Both the position numbers and the translations under genes were made by a program. DNA of 64,000 nt. Origin: Paraspadella gotoi (taxonomy: Eukaryota; Chaetognatha). Where the stretch lies: the NCBI GenBank assembly GCA_051294375.1, contig CM119266.1:9308538-9372537 (forward strand), read 5' to 3'. The notes below the pieces were generated by a model, which ran no database searches, had not been told where the DNA came from, and was given only the letters and a program-made list of their open reading frames with translations. Shown piece after piece: positions 1 through 19,359 of this stretch. Position 1 is the stretch's first letter; every line of letters starts with the position of its first letter.

Positions 1-55
1 ATCTCTCTCTCTCTACGTCTCTCCTTCTTCTCTCCTCTCTCTCTCTTCCCTCTTC

Positions 56-87
<32 letters not shown>

Positions 88-3000
88 TCGAATTTTCTTT
101 CTCCATAATTTGCAGTCGTTAAGAAACTCGGCGGAAAGAAGAGACAATCCCCATGAATTTTAATTGTCTTTGTTTTTTTTTTGCTTCCAAGGATTTCTAT
201 CTCCTCTTCTCGTTCTAACAGTAAAAATTCTCATTAATGGAAGAAACAGCGAGAGAGAAATGTAAAAATACAATAATTTAAAATATTTTAATTTAAAGTT
301 TATTAACTTATTCCAGATATAAAGACATGGAACACTTTAAACTGGAAGGTTAAAATTTATAATCTTTAAAACATTTTTTTAATATTTTTCTATGCATACA
401 AGCAACTTGAACATTCTCATGCATACGAATTAAATGCGACCGTGATATCAATAATGAATTGACGTCTCTCCAAAAGTTTTAGCTAGGAATGTCATAGTGA
501 CTCTCTCTCGCTCTCTCTCTCTCTCTCTCTTCTCTCCTTCTCTCTCTCTTCCCTCCTGGCTGGCTCCTTCCCTCCCACCCTCCCTTTCCACCCCCCTCCT
601 CTCTCTCTCTCTCTCTCACCTCTCCTCTTTCTTTCCTACCTCTTCCTCAGAAACAGAGGCGAGATTGGCGTCTCCTGCCCGTGATCATCCTCCTCCTTGC
701 GCGCACCCGCGTCTTGAGTCTCTCGTCTTTTCTTCCTGAAAAAAAAAACCAACAAAAATAAACACAACAAGAAAGGAAGCTAGGAAAAAAACAACGAAAA
801 CAAGAAAAAATAAACAAAACAAACAAAGAAAACAGAATAGAGATTTATCTGATAAAATCAAAAGCTCTTGGGATTCTACAGATCTATGCTACGCAACCAA
901 AAACTACGAGAAAGAGAGAGAGATGACGAAGACGAGAGCACCGACGAGAGAGAGAGTGAGAAGAGGAGAGAAGACGAGAGAGAAGCGACTGAGAGAGAGA
1001 CAGACGGGAGGAGGGAGACCAGACGAGCACTGATGAGAAGGACAGACAGACGATGAGGAAGGAAGGGGACGAAAGCGATTATTTAACCAGAGACGCCGAG
1101 AGAAGGGAAAAGCCCCTCCGCAGCGTTTTGCACTCCAGCAGGCGACGCCATTAATTCCTCCCCGTGGAATCGAAGCTCTTCGTTCTCTTTGCTCTCTCTC
1201 CTCTCCTGTTCTCTTCATCCTGCTCTCTTCTCTCATCATCTGCTCTGTCTCGGTCATCTCATTCTCGGTGCTCTTCCTCTTCTCGTCTCTACTTCTCTCT
1301 CTCTCATTCTCGTCTCTCTTCTATCTCTCTCTCTCTCTAACTCTCTTCTCTCTTCTCCTCCGGTAAAAAAAAACAAACATTTTTCAAGCAGCCCGCAGGC
1401 CGGCAGCCGACCGCCCAGCCGCTCGTACGCTGGCAACTAAAATCTAGCAGGAGAAAAGCAAAGAGTACATTTACCTTCTTTAATGAATGACTCCCGTCGA
1501 CCATAGATTTGGAAAAAAAAAATTATGTTAAATCAAAAAAATTCAAATTTAAACATGAATAACAGTTTCGATTAACAGATGAAAAAACCTGTGAGAACTT
1601 TAAATTTCAATTCGTTTCTTTCGCATTTTAGACATTCGCCGTCAAATTTCACTGTTCGCCCCTTCAGTTAATACCAAAACCCAGTCCCGTTTATCTTCAA
1701 TTCCCGCGTGTAAAATGACAAAAATAAAACGAAAATAAATAATTTTTAAAAATTTCCCCCCCCTCTCCCCCACCCCCCATTCCCCGTCTTCTAAAAAAAC
1801 AACACGCCGCAGAGTAAGAACCCTTCAAACTCTCCCATTTGTATTAGCCCCTTTCGTTGCATGGACGTCTCGAAAACCCGTAGCCTTTCGGTACCCCTGC
1901 CCCGGGCGACGGCGCCCGCCCCTGCGACCGAGCCACGCTCGGCCAAGTTGGACTCGATTTACGTCGGGGTCCGAGCGTCGCATCAGCGAGAGCAAGGGGG
2001 AGGGTAGCGGGAAGGGTAGCGGGTAGGGCGTGAGCAAAGATGGGTGGTGGCGCTTGTCTCCATTATCACCCCTCCAACCTCATCTTTCCTCCCTCGTCTC
2101 TACCTCTACCTTACCCCCCACCCCCCCACCCCCCACACCTCTTTCCTTTTCGCCTTCACTCTTTCGAGTCTAAAATAACCACCCCCAAAAAAAAAAAACT
2201 CTCGAATTCCCGAGGCGCCACCAACGCTAACTCAGAATTTTAAGGAATTGAGAGACGAGAGATGAAGACGGAGAGAGAGAGGAGACGAGAGAGAGCAGAG
2301 AAGCGATGATGAGAGAGGACGAGAAGCAGAGAGATCGCAGAGAGAACGGGAAGAGAGAATAGAGGAGATCTTTTTTTTTCTCGGGGTGAGTTTTCTTCGC
2401 CACCGTCGGAATTATCCGGAGGGTCTGAAATTGATGGCGAAAGACAAACAACACACAAACAAGATTTTCTTGCAACCAACAGAAGAAATCGGAATCACCG
2501 ATTTGATTATCAATAGATCGCGGTATGTGGGTTTGATCCCCGGAATTTTTAGGGAATCGGGACGCAGCGCTAATGGTATTCGTACGAGACGATAATCGCT
2601 GCTTATGTCTTGCGCCGCGTTGTCATGTTCAAACATATATTTCTGATTTATTAACTCTTGTCTGTTCGAAAACATTGTAAACTTACTGTTTAACTAAGTT
2701 TACCAAACATTAGAAAGACAGTGGGTCGGAGATTGAACCCAAGTAGGTATTACGGCCCAATGGGAGTGTGCCCTTGGATTGAACCCACAAAAGACGATTT
2801 GCGCCCAACAATGTGGCCCAACATGTAAAAAGTAAACCCGTCTAGTTATATTTGCAGTTGCACATGATAAGAAGCGCCGACAATGTTCTCATATCACTAA
2901 TTTGGTAAAGTGCGAACTAACGAATGGATTATATTGCCAACAAACCATTAGGAAAAACAACACATATCACCGCCCTCCCCCAAGACACTTAGAGCTCCCG

Positions 3001-3130
3001 TATGCAGCTTGTGTGCTGTGGAGATTTTAATTGACGACGGCCTTTGTTCTATGGGATCAATTCTTGGCCGGTCGGCGTTAGCGGGAGAGTGCCTCAGTGC
3101 TCTCGTCGATGCGTTGATTGTTCCGCGGGA
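1..3130. other. Low-complexity intergenic DNA, no gene seen
   Basis: The stretch is dominated by (CT)n and (GA)n tracts (for example 1-90, 500-660, 905-1030, 1185-1350 and 2250-2340) between AT-rich DNA. Open frames here are read-through of Ser/Leu or Arg/Glu repeats and show no family motif. The missing 3' exons of the minus-strand KIF28 gene would have to lie at or left of here, but I could not recognise any. Between about 2720 and 2800 two GGGTTCAATC-type blocks occur on the minus strand and look like tRNA B boxes. They may mark a decayed SINE, but no matching A box is evident. Confidence 0.6.
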
Positions 3131-3760
3131 AGAAGAGGGGCCAGGCGATCATATGGTTTTACTGGCAGAGTGAAAAAGGAGGGGGCGGGTGGGGGAGAGA
3201 GGGGGGAGAGCGGCAGTTGAGAGAGAGATTGAGAGGCAGGCAGTGAGAGGGAGAGGAGGAAGATGAGAGGGCGGCGCAATCATTATGGTTTTACTGGGCG
3301 CGGTGCGTAAAGGCGGACAGGGGTGCGTGGGGGAGAACGAGAGGCGGGAGAGGCGAGTGGGAGTGGAGGAGCAAGTAGGAGAGAGAGGGGCGGCAGATCA
3401 TTCATGGTTTTACTGGGGGTGGAAAAGAGGAAGGGGGGTGGAGAGAGAAGGGGCGAGAGGGAGTGGTAGTCGAGAGCAGTAGGAAGAGAGAGGGCGGCGA
3501 CTCATTGTGATTTTTACTGGCGCAGTGGAAAAGAGAAGGGCTGCGAGCAGAGAGAGGGGGAGAGGGCAGTGCGGAGTGAAGAGGGTAGCGAAGAGAGAGG
3601 GCGGCGATCATTGTTGATTTTACATGCGGAGCTGGAAAAGCAGGGAAGGTGGTGGAGAGACCAGAGAGGGGGAGAGGAGGTGGGACGTGACGAGACGAGG
3701 AAGACGCAGAGGGCGGCGACTCCATTGTGAATTTTACTGGAGTCGGAAACAGAGGACCAG
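3130..3760. repeat. Degenerate ~100-130 bp minisatellite, six units
   Basis: Six purine-rich units each carry a core of the form GCGGCGATCATTGTG followed by ATTTTACTGG and then GTGGAAA. The core occurs near 3146, 3278, 3396, 3500, 3606 and 3719. The units differ by substitutions and indels and are separated by GA-rich filler. Nothing suggests that they are coding. Confidence 0.7.
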
Positions 3761-3778
3761 GCGTGGAGACGAGACGAG

Positions 3779-3810
<32 letters not shown>

Positions 3811-4490
3811 TGATGAGAGAAGCAGCAGAGAGACAGAGGATGCATGAGACGAGAGAGAGAGGGACTGGGAGAGATAGAAAGCTGGAACGAAAAGATGCGA
3901 AAGAAAGAAAAAAAGAAAGAAAGAAAGAAAGAAAGAAAGAGAACAGAAAAGATTTAAACTAAAAAGTCAAAAACGATGAAAACAAATAAGTAAATAGTAA
4001 ATAAAGCAAAGAAAGAATCCGACAAACAAACGAAGAAGCGAACAAACGAACTAACTAAATAACTAAAGAACTAACGAACCAACTAACAAAAAAAACCTAA
4101 CAGAACCAATCAAACCGAAACGCGCCAATTGATATACATACATTACATACATCTCTCGTCAATCAGGAAATTCGATATCACGAAAGGAGAAAAAAAAATC
4201 GACTGCGACGACAGATGTCGCTTTTTTGACGTCAAACGTCGATATATTTGATTAATTTTGTTTTCGACGACCTCCATTTTTTTTTGCTCTTTTTCTGATA
4301 GATGTATATTTATCAATTTATGTTTACTTTTTTTATTTATTCATCCTCACATGTGCACAACTATGTTTTTTGTATCCTTCCAGTGGATAGCTCTGAACAA
4401 CTAATAGATCAATCATTCAATCAATTAGTAAGTCAATCAATCGATCGTTCGATCAAAATCTATCAAATCTATCAAATCAAACCAAACCTT
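3760..4490. other. Microsatellites and AT-rich DNA downstream of the last visible KIF28 exon
   Basis: Contains (GA)n at about 3778-3810, (GAAA)n at about 3898-3945, an AACAAACGAACTAACT-type decayed tetranucleotide tract to 4110, and AT-rich DNA. It is probably intron of the minus-strand kinesin gene, because the exon above it ends in a clean splice donor at 4493. No exon was recognised. Confidence 0.5.
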
Positions 4491-4493
4491 TAC

Positions 4494-10829
<6,336 letters not shown>

Positions 10830-10860
10830 GTTGCCGTTGATCTCACGCCGCTGAGAGAAA
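10830..10860 (-). promoter_or_regulatory. Probable 5' UTR of KIF28
   Basis: The 30 bases before the ATG on the minus strand (CTCAGCGGCGTGAGATCAAC then GGCAAC) are less AT-rich than their surroundings and are conserved in the second copy at about 15612-15640. A splice acceptor-like CTCTCAG sits at the upstream end, so part of the leader could be a separate exon. No TATA box is evident. Confidence 0.3.
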
Positions 10861-11739
10861 AATTAATCACAAATTCTTCTATTTTAAATTCGCCATTTGT
10901 CCGATGTTCACATTTTTTCTGATTCTTTTTTCAAATTTTTTTAAAAATAATAATCAATGATGAATAATGTTGATTAAACAATTAAATAGCGTAAAAAAAG
11001 TTCTTTGGTGGAATCTGGAATATTGTTATATTGTTATATTGTTATCGGATCCAAAGTCAATTCGCGCCGCCGTGGAGTTTTTAATCGATCGGGTCGTAAC
11101 AGGTGAGGTTCCGTTGCCAAGGGAAACCGCGATAACATTAGATAAGCGACGAAGATAAAGTTCTTTTTTTAGGTCGTCTTATGTTTCGAGGTTCCTGTGG
11201 CTCGTAACAAAAAAGCAAAGGGGAAAAAGAAATTTGACTTTCCAAGAAATTGTTTTTTTGTGTTTTTTTTTTTAATTAGATGACGACATCGTTTTGTTGA
11301 TTCGTCCTCCTGAACCCGATTAATTTCTTTCCGGGAATTGCGTGACGAGGCTCGAACGAGTTTTATTCGATTACAATTTGAGATTTGGAATTTTAGAATT
11401 TTTTTTTAATTGACTTTTGTTCGTCGAAATTATGAGTTTGGAGCAGAGCGCCTCTTTTGGCATTGAGAAATCATCTTTATCATTAACGAACAAAGTAGCA
11501 ACGGACTGTGGTTTAGCGGGAAAAAGTTTTAAACTTTACTTATTAAATACTAGAAAAATCGAATTAGATTGTTTAATGTTTAATATTTATCTCTTCTGAG
11601 TTTATCGTCTAGTGAATGTATGGAATATACAAAAGTTGTCAAATTGTTTGTTAAAACTTTTAATTTATTTAAAACAGGACTCTCCTTCGCACGTTATTTT
11701 TTGCTGCAAAGTAAGGCAAATTTCTTACCCATCAATTTC

Positions 11740-11985
11740 TCTCTCTTTCTCTCTCTCTCCCTCTCTCTCTGTCTCTCTCTCTCTCTCAAACCGGATTAAA
11801 TAAAAAGTTCTTTAGGTTGTTGAAACTGAAAAGATATTTTTAATTACAAGTTTCGACGGACGCTTTGAATTCTGCGAGCAGGTCGAATGAAAAAAAACCA
11901 ATTTTGTTTATTTCTGAAAATAATTTTCTTTTTCGATATCCTGCCCACAACGGAGTTTTCTCGTCTCTCTCTCTCTTCTCTCTCT

Positions 11986-12031
<46 letters not shown>

Positions 12032-12055
12032 CTCTCTCCCTCCCTTCTCCCTCTC

Positions 12056-12107
<52 letters not shown>

Positions 12108-12120
12108 TCTCTCTCTCACA
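11740..12120 (+). repeat. (CT)n tracts bounding an invertible segment
   Basis: (CT)n at about 11740-11788 and 11962-12118. The first marks the point where the two copies of this region differ in orientation (see findings). A low-complexity (GA)n tract also lies near 12690-12815. Confidence 0.85.
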
Positions 12121-12189
12121 CACATTTCATTCTCTCATGCTCTGTCTCTGTCGAGCGGAGAGAACACACACTTCCAAAAAAAAAAAAAT

Positions 12190-12691
12190 TAAAAAAAAAA
12201 TATATGTAAACGAGAATCTTGCTTCCGAAGATTTTGCCTTTGACTTTTTGATTCACAGTCTGAGCGACTGAGCTCTCCGGACATTGCTGTCGTCGTCGTC
12301 GTTGTTGTCGTTGTTACCGACAGATAATCATAATGAATCGAATGAAAGACTTTCCCTCTCCGATCAGAGGTCGTCTCGTGTTTCGTTCTCCGCTCATCGA
12401 CGAAGTCTTTCAAATCTCTTCTTCTTCTTTGGAGAAACAAGAAAATCCGAATTGCAAATTAAATTGCAAATTGCTCGTGGGAAATCCCTCTCGTAAAGAG
12501 ATCGGGGTGGAGGGGTGGGGGAAGGGGGGGAGAAGGATGATGGTTGGAGTGGGAAGGGAGGTGGGTTAAGGCTGCGGAGGAGATGGTAAGTTCTTCTCCG
12601 TGAGAGAGGTTTGGGGAAGTTGGGTTGGAAGAAGATTCTAGGAAATGTGAAATGGATCTGTAGACACAAAGGAGAGGAGAGAGGAGACGAG

Positions 12692-12726
<35 letters not shown>

Positions 12727-12732
12727 CAGAGA

Positions 12733-12790
<58 letters not shown>

Positions 12791-13482
12791 CGAGAGAGAG
12801 AGAGAGAGAGAGAGATACCAATTAATGATGAGGAACGTTAATGATGCAATCGGAGAACGGTTAGACGGGGGCGGAGCAGGAGGCGGAAAAACGTCGACTG
12901 AAAAATAAATGAGGGAACGACGACGACGACGACGACGACAACATTGACAAGACGAAGCGCGACGATGAAAAAATGAAAGACCGAGGAGGATTAAGGTTGA
13001 TTGAATTGTAAAAATTCTAAAATGGCGCCGAGGAGAAAAAAAAAGGTTCTCTTCCGAGGAGCGCCACTCTTTACTTTCAAGCTTTTGTCTTTTGTCGTAA
13101 AATGTTATCCTGTTGATGTGAAGGAGTTTAATGAAGCCCAGCGATTATCGAAAATCATTGCGCAAGTAAAAACTAAACAATAGAACATTTAAATTTTGAC
13201 GGTAATAAGTTAGCATCGAATTCTTTCGAGGCGGCGAAAATAAACGGAATGGAAGATTTTTCTGCCAAATTTCCGGTGAAATTTCCGATTTTTCTCTCGT
13301 TTTTTTTTCCGTTTTGTGATTTTCCACACATTTTATCACTTTTTTTTTTTATCGTGAAGTCCAGAGAAGGAAAAGTTCGGTTTCTTAGGATTTTTCGGTG
13401 ACGTTTGGGACAGGATAGGATGACGTTGGCAAGAAGTTTTTTAAAAATTCACGAAAAAAAGAGGGAGTCAGAGAGAGAGAGA
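12190..13482. repeat. Segment S, forward copy
   Basis: The segment of about 1.6 kb beginning near 11830 occurs here forward. It occurs inverted at 13508-14752 (partial) and again inverted at about 16660-18300. It contains microsatellites and no recognised gene. The copies differ mainly by one-base indels in homopolymers, the usual mark of unpolished long reads. A 25-N gap follows at 13483-13507. Confidence 0.85.
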
Positions 13483-13507
13483 NNNNNNNNNNNNNNNNNN
13501 NNNNNNN

Positions 13508-14148
13508 CGTGAATTTTTAAAAAACTTCTTGCCAAGTCATCCTATCTGTCCAAACGTCACCGAAAAATCCTAAGAACCGAACTTTTCCTTCTCTGGACTT
13601 CACGATAAAAAAAAAAGTGATAAAATGTGTGGAAAATCACAAAACGGAAAAAAAAACGAGAGAAAAATCGGAAATTTCACGGAAATTTGGCAGAAAAATC
13701 TTCCATCCGTTTATTTTCGCGCCTCGAAAGAATTCGATGCTAACTTATTACCGTCAAAATTTAATGTTCTATTGTTTAGTTTTTACTTGCGCAATGATTT
13801 TCGATAATCGCTGGGCTTCATTAAACTCCTTCACATCAACGGATAACATTTTACGACAAAAGACAAAAGCTTGAAAGTAAGAGAGTGGCGCTCCTCGGAA
13901 GAAACCTTTTGTTTTTCTCCTCGGCGCCATTTTACAATTTTTACAATTCAATCAACCTTAATCCTCCTCGTCTTTCATTTTTCATCGTCGCGCTTCGTCT
14001 TGTCAATGTTGTCGTCGTCGTCGTTTCCCTCATTTATTTTTCAGTCGACGTTTTTCCGCCTCCTGCTCCGCCCCCGGTCTAACCGTTCTCCGATTGCATC
14101 ATTAACGTTCCTCATCATTAATTGGTATCTCTCTCTCTCTCTCTCTCT

Positions 14149-14189
<41 letters not shown>

Positions 14190-14201
14190 TCTCTGTCTCT
14201 G

Positions 14202-14243
<42 letters not shown>

Positions 14244-14752
14244 GTCTCCTCTCTCTCTCCTCTCCCTTTGTGTCTACAGATCCATTTCACATTTCCTAGA
14301 ATCTTCTTCCACCCAACTTCCCCAAACCTCTCTCGGAGAAGAACTTACCATCTCCTCCGCAGCCTTAACCCCCTTCCCTTTCCCACGCCCATCATCCTTT
14401 CCCCCCCTTCCCCCACCCCTCCACCCCGATCTCTTTACGAGAGGGAATTTCCCACGAGCAATTTGCAATTTAATTTGCAATTCGGATTTTCTTGTTTCTC
14501 CAAAGAAGAAGAAGAGATTTGAAAGACTTCGTCGATGAGCGGAGACGAAACACGAGACGACCTCTGATCGGGAGAGGGAGTCTTTCATTCGATTCATTAT
14601 GATTATCTGTCGGTAACAACGACAACAACGACGACGACGACAGCAATGTCGGAGAGCTCAGTCGCTCAGACTGTGAATCAAAAAGTCAAAGCAAAAATCT
14701 TCGGAAGCCAAGATTCTCGTTTACATATATTTTTTTTTTAATTTTTTTTTTT
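13508..14752. repeat. Segment S, inverted copy bounded by two 25-N gaps
   Basis: Reverse complement of about 12190-13450. The short contig is delimited on both sides by 25-N scaffold gaps (13483-13507 and 14753-14777), which suggests an unplaced alternative haplotig or redundant contig rather than genuine sequence. Confidence 0.8.
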
Positions 14753-14777
14753 NNNNNNNNNNNNNNNNNNNNNNNNN

Positions 14778-15425
14778 TCATTTAATAATAAGATATCCTG
14801 ATAGCTATGGTGGTTTAAGGCCTCAATCACTCTTACAAAATAAATAAAATACCATAGAAGAATCTCTGACAGTTTATTAACTCCTGACATGAGACACAAA
14901 ACATACAAGGAAAATTTCCAACAACAAAAGACGCACCAGTACGAAAAGTCGAAGGCGAATTTCTTTCGGTTCTTCGTCTGAAATTAAAAAAAACAATAAG
15001 TGTTATCAATTTCTTGGCAAAAAAAAACAAAACAAAAAAAAAATTATATTTACTCTCATAGTTTCATTTCGATATTACAATCATTTTCCATCATTCACAG
15101 AAAAACAAACACAAAGAACCCGCTCACGATCCTAATCACTCTATCACAAACACCACCACTCCCCCCGCTACTCCCCTACTACCCCCCCATCAAAACCTCC
15201 GGGGCGACTCTCTCTCACTCGGCGCGTCCAGATTCTTGATGAAAGTTTGATTCCTTCCATCTCGATGCAACATTTTCGATCCACGCTCTTTCTCTTCTCC
15301 CGTTGAAGGGACGAACTCGCACGGCCACCTTGACGCTGAATTAGAGGACGAATAAAATGAATTTGTGTGTGAATGAGTGACAGACAGAAGACAGACAGAC
15401 AGACAAGACAGACAGACAGACAGCC

Positions 15426-15468
<43 letters not shown>

Positions 15469-16561
15469 AATAGATAGATATCATAGATACTACAGATAAA
15501 TGGAAAATGGAATGGAAAAATGGAAAAATAGGATAAATAAAAATAAACAAATAAATAATTAAATAATAAATAAATAATTAAATAATAAAATACAATTACA
15601 GATTCGCTCATGTTGCCGTTGATCTCACAGCCGCTGAATGCAAAAATTAATCACAAATTCTTCTATTTTAAATTCGCCATTTGTCCGATGTTCACATTTT
15701 TTCTGATTCTTTTTTCAAATTTTTTTAAAAATAATAATCAATGATGAATAATGTTGATTAAACAATTAAATAGCGTTAAAAAAAGTTCCTTGGTTTGGTG
15801 GAATCTGAAATATTTATAAATACTGTTGATACTATGTTATCGGATCCAAAGTCAATTGCGCCGCCGTGGAGTTTTTAATCGATCGGGTCGTAACAGGTGA
15901 GGTTCCGTTGCACAGGGAAACCGCGATAACATTAGATAAGCGACGAAGATAAAGTTCTTTTTTTTAGGTCGTCTTATGTTTCGAGGTTCCTGTGGCCTCG
16001 TCAAAAAAGCAAAGGGGAAAGAAATTTGACTTTCCAAGAAATTGTTTTTTTGTGTTTTTTTTTAATTAGATGACGACATCGTTTGTTGATTCGTCCTCCT
16101 GAACCCGATTAATTTCTTTCCGGGAATTGCGTGACGAGGCTCGAACGAGTTTTAATTCGATTACATATTTGAGATTTGGAATTTAGAATTTTTTTTTAAT
16201 TGACTTTTGTTCGTCGAAATTATGAGTTTGGAGCAGAGCGCCTCTTTTGGCATTGAGAAATCATCTTTATCATTAACGAACAACAGTAGCAACGGACTGT
16301 GGTTTAGCGGGAAAAAGTTTTAAACTTTACTTATTAAATACTAGAAAAATCGAATTAGATTGTTTAATGTTTAATATTTAATCTCTTCTGAGTTTATCGT
16401 CTAGTGAATGTATGGAAATATACAAAAGTTGTCAAAATTGTTCCTGTTAAAACTTTTAATTTATTTAAAACAGGACTCTCCTTCGCACGTTATTTTTTTG
16501 CTGCAAAGTAAGGCAAATTTCTTACCACATCAATTTCTCTCTCTTTCTCTCTCTCTCACTC

Positions 16562-16615
<54 letters not shown>

Positions 16616-16640
16616 CTCTCCTCTCTCTCTCTCTCTTCTT
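14778..16640 (-). pseudogene. Second, frameshifted copy of KIF28 exons 1-3 (probable redundant contig end)
   Basis: This block is collinear with about 9985-11790. It repeats the ATG exon (ATG at 15611-15609), the [11 protein letters not shown] exon (about 15190-15345) and the short FAFDFSYW exon (about 14938-14978). The copy has an extra base before the exon 1 donor and missing bases in the second exon, so it does not encode an intact protein. Indels sit in homopolymers and the copy starts at a 25-N gap. I read it as the same locus assembled twice, not as a real second gene. Confidence 0.8.
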
Positions 16641-16649
16641 CTCTCTGAT

Positions 16650-17306
16650 TTCCCTCTTTTTTTCGTGAATTTTTAAAAAAACTTCTTGCCAATCATCCTA
16701 TCTGTCCCAAACGTCACCGAAAAAATCCTAAGAACCGAACTTTCTCATTCTCTGGACTTCACGATAAAAAAAAAAGTGATAAAATGTGTGGAAAATCACA
16801 AAACGGAAAAAAAGCGAGAGAAAAAATCCGGAAATTTCACGAAATTTGGCAGAAAAATCTTCCATCCGTTTATTTTCGCGCCTCGAAAGAATTCGATGCT
16901 AACTTATTACCGTCAAAATTTAAATGTCTATTGTTTAGTTTTTACTTGCCGCAATGATTTTCGATAATCGCTGGCTTCATTAAACTCCTTCACATCAACG
17001 AGATAACATTTTACGACAAAAGACAAAAGCTTGAAAGTAAAGAGTGGCGCTCCTCGAAGAAACCTTTTGTTTTCTCCTCGGCGCCATTTTAAATTTTTAC
17101 AATTCAATCAACCTTAATCCTCCTCGTCTTTCATTTTTTCATCGTCGCGCTTCGTCTTGTCAATGGTTGTCGTCGTCGTCGTCCGTCGTCGCTTCCGCTC
17201 ATTTATTTTTCAGTCGACGTTTTTCCGCCTCCTGCTCCGCCCCCGTCTAACCGTTCTCCGATTGCATCATTAACGTTCCTCATCATTAATTGGTATCTCT
17301 CCTCTG

Positions 17307-17369
<63 letters not shown>

Positions 17370-17378
17370 TCTCTTTCT

Positions 17379-17409
<31 letters not shown>

Positions 17410-17994
17410 TTTCGTCTCCTCTCTCTCTCTCTCCCTTTGTGTCTACAGATTACCATTTCACATTTCCTAGAATCTTCTTCCACCCAACTTCCCCAAACCT
17501 CTCTACCGGAGAAGAACTTACCATCTCCTCCGCAGCTTAACCCACCTTCCCTTCCCACGCCCAATCATCCTTCTCCCCCCCTTCCCCCACCCCTCCACCC
17601 CGATCTCTTTACGAGAGGGATTTCCCACGAGCAATTTGCAATTTAATTTGCAATTCGGATTTTCTTGTTTCTCCAAAGAAGAAGAGAGATTTGAAAGACT
17701 TCGCGATGAGCGGAGACGAAACACGAGACGACCTCTGATCGGAGAGGGAGTCTTTCATTCGATTCATTATGATTATCTGTCGGTAACAACGACAACAACG
17801 ACACGACGACAGCAATGTCGGAGAGCTCAGTCGCTCAGACTGTGAATCAAAAAGTCAAAGCAAAAATCTTCGGAGCCAGATTCTCGTTTACATATATTTT
17901 TTTTTTAATTTTTTTTTTTTTTGGAAGTGTGTGTTCTCTCCGCTCGACAGAGACAGAGCATGAGAGAATGAAATGTGTGTGAGAGAGAGAGAGA

Positions 17995-18051
<57 letters not shown>

Positions 18052-18110
18052 GGAGAGGGAGGGAGAGAGAAGAGAGAGAGATGAGAGAGATAGAGAGAGA
18101 GACGAGAGAG

Positions 18111-18144
<34 letters not shown>

Positions 18145-18300
18145 AAACTCCGTTGTGGGCAGGATCGAAAAAGAAAATTATTTTCAGACATCAAAACAAA
18201 ATTGGTTTTTTTCATTCGACGCTCGCAGAATTTCAAAGCGTCCGTCGACAACTTGTAATTAAAAATATCTTTTCAGTTTTCAACCTAAGAAAACTTTTAT
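16650..18300. repeat. Segment S, second inverted copy, continuous with unique DNA
   Basis: Reverse complement of about 13450-11830, joined without a gap to the KIF28-proximal block on the left and to unique sequence on the right (from about 18310). Because it is the only copy that continues into unique DNA, this orientation is more likely to be the true one. Confidence 0.75.
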
Positions 18301-19160
18301 TTTATCCGGTTTTGTCCATATAATTTTGTACATTTCAAACGCAACTTATTTTGTTATATTTATTAAATTGTGACCTTAGCCTTAATAATTCGTCATTCTT
18401 TCAACAAACAATAAATCTTTCTGACTTTCGACGGGATGTGCTGGCCTCTATACCTCTTGGCTCTTAAAGATCCTGCAAGCTTTTAATCAAGACTTCCTAA
18501 CATTCTTGAACTATAACTGTTTGGTTTGTATAAAAATTTCAAACTTCCTTGAGTTTAAACGATAGATTTTCAGTTGGTGTGTGAGCGGTTAACCGAATCT
18601 CCTCGACCACCGGTGTAAAAAATACCGCACGAAATAAAAAAAAAAGTGCTTATGATCTGTCGGAGACCTTGAACTGTTTTTTGATGGGCGGGGTTTCGAG
18701 CCGGTAGAAGGAGAGAAGGGCGGACAGAGCGGGGATATTTCTTGTCTCCTTTACTCTTCTTGCTTTAAGCCTTGAGCTTAAAAGAGAGAGATTTTTGCCG
18801 GTTTCGATGCTAATTTAATCCGGGGAAAAAATGATGAATGTGATATAAATCTTATAGCGGATATAACGTTATTTCTTGAGGATTGATTCCTAACGGCTAA
18901 TCGAATTTCATAAAAGGGTGGACGGGTTGAGGGGGGGTGACGGCCGCTAAAACTAAAACGACGATCGAAGCGACTTTGAAAGTGACGTCATTTCATATTT
19001 TTTACAAAATTGACGGACGTATTATTCTCAACGAAGCGGCTGAACGGTCAACAGTCGATAACAGGGATGAAAAAAAAAAAAAAAATTACTACGTAACAGT
19101 TCTGAATATCTTAAAACTTTTAAGTTTTAACATTATATTTTGCAACCGATTCAATAAAGT

Positions 19161-19359
19161 CACGTGATCTTCAAAGAAAACTATTATTTAAAAAAGTTAA
19201 AAAACTCAAATGACGTTAATAACGTGATTCTTGAATATCTCGCTCGATCTTTTAATTTGCCACGTGACCCAAAAACCGAAACAAGTTCGTTGTCACGTGA
19301 CGCTAGTCGCGCCCATTTTGAATAACGATCACGTGATCACGTGAATCAAAGGTCACGTG
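19161..19359. promoter_or_regulatory. Cluster of six CACGTG palindromes, most as TCACGTGA
   Basis: CACGTG occurs at 19161, 19261, 19294, 19330, 19338 and 19354, most flanked as TCACGTGA. GTCACGTGAC-type sites are known targets of bHLH-Zip factors (USF, MITF/TFE families). The cluster is intergenic, about 3.6 kb upstream of LRRC8-like gene A. Function is inferred from motif density only. Confidence 0.4.

Noticed and set aside
14778-15618. A second KIF28-like gene
   Set aside because: Frameshifts in homopolymers, matching introns and UTR, and a 25-N contig boundary favour a redundant assembly copy.
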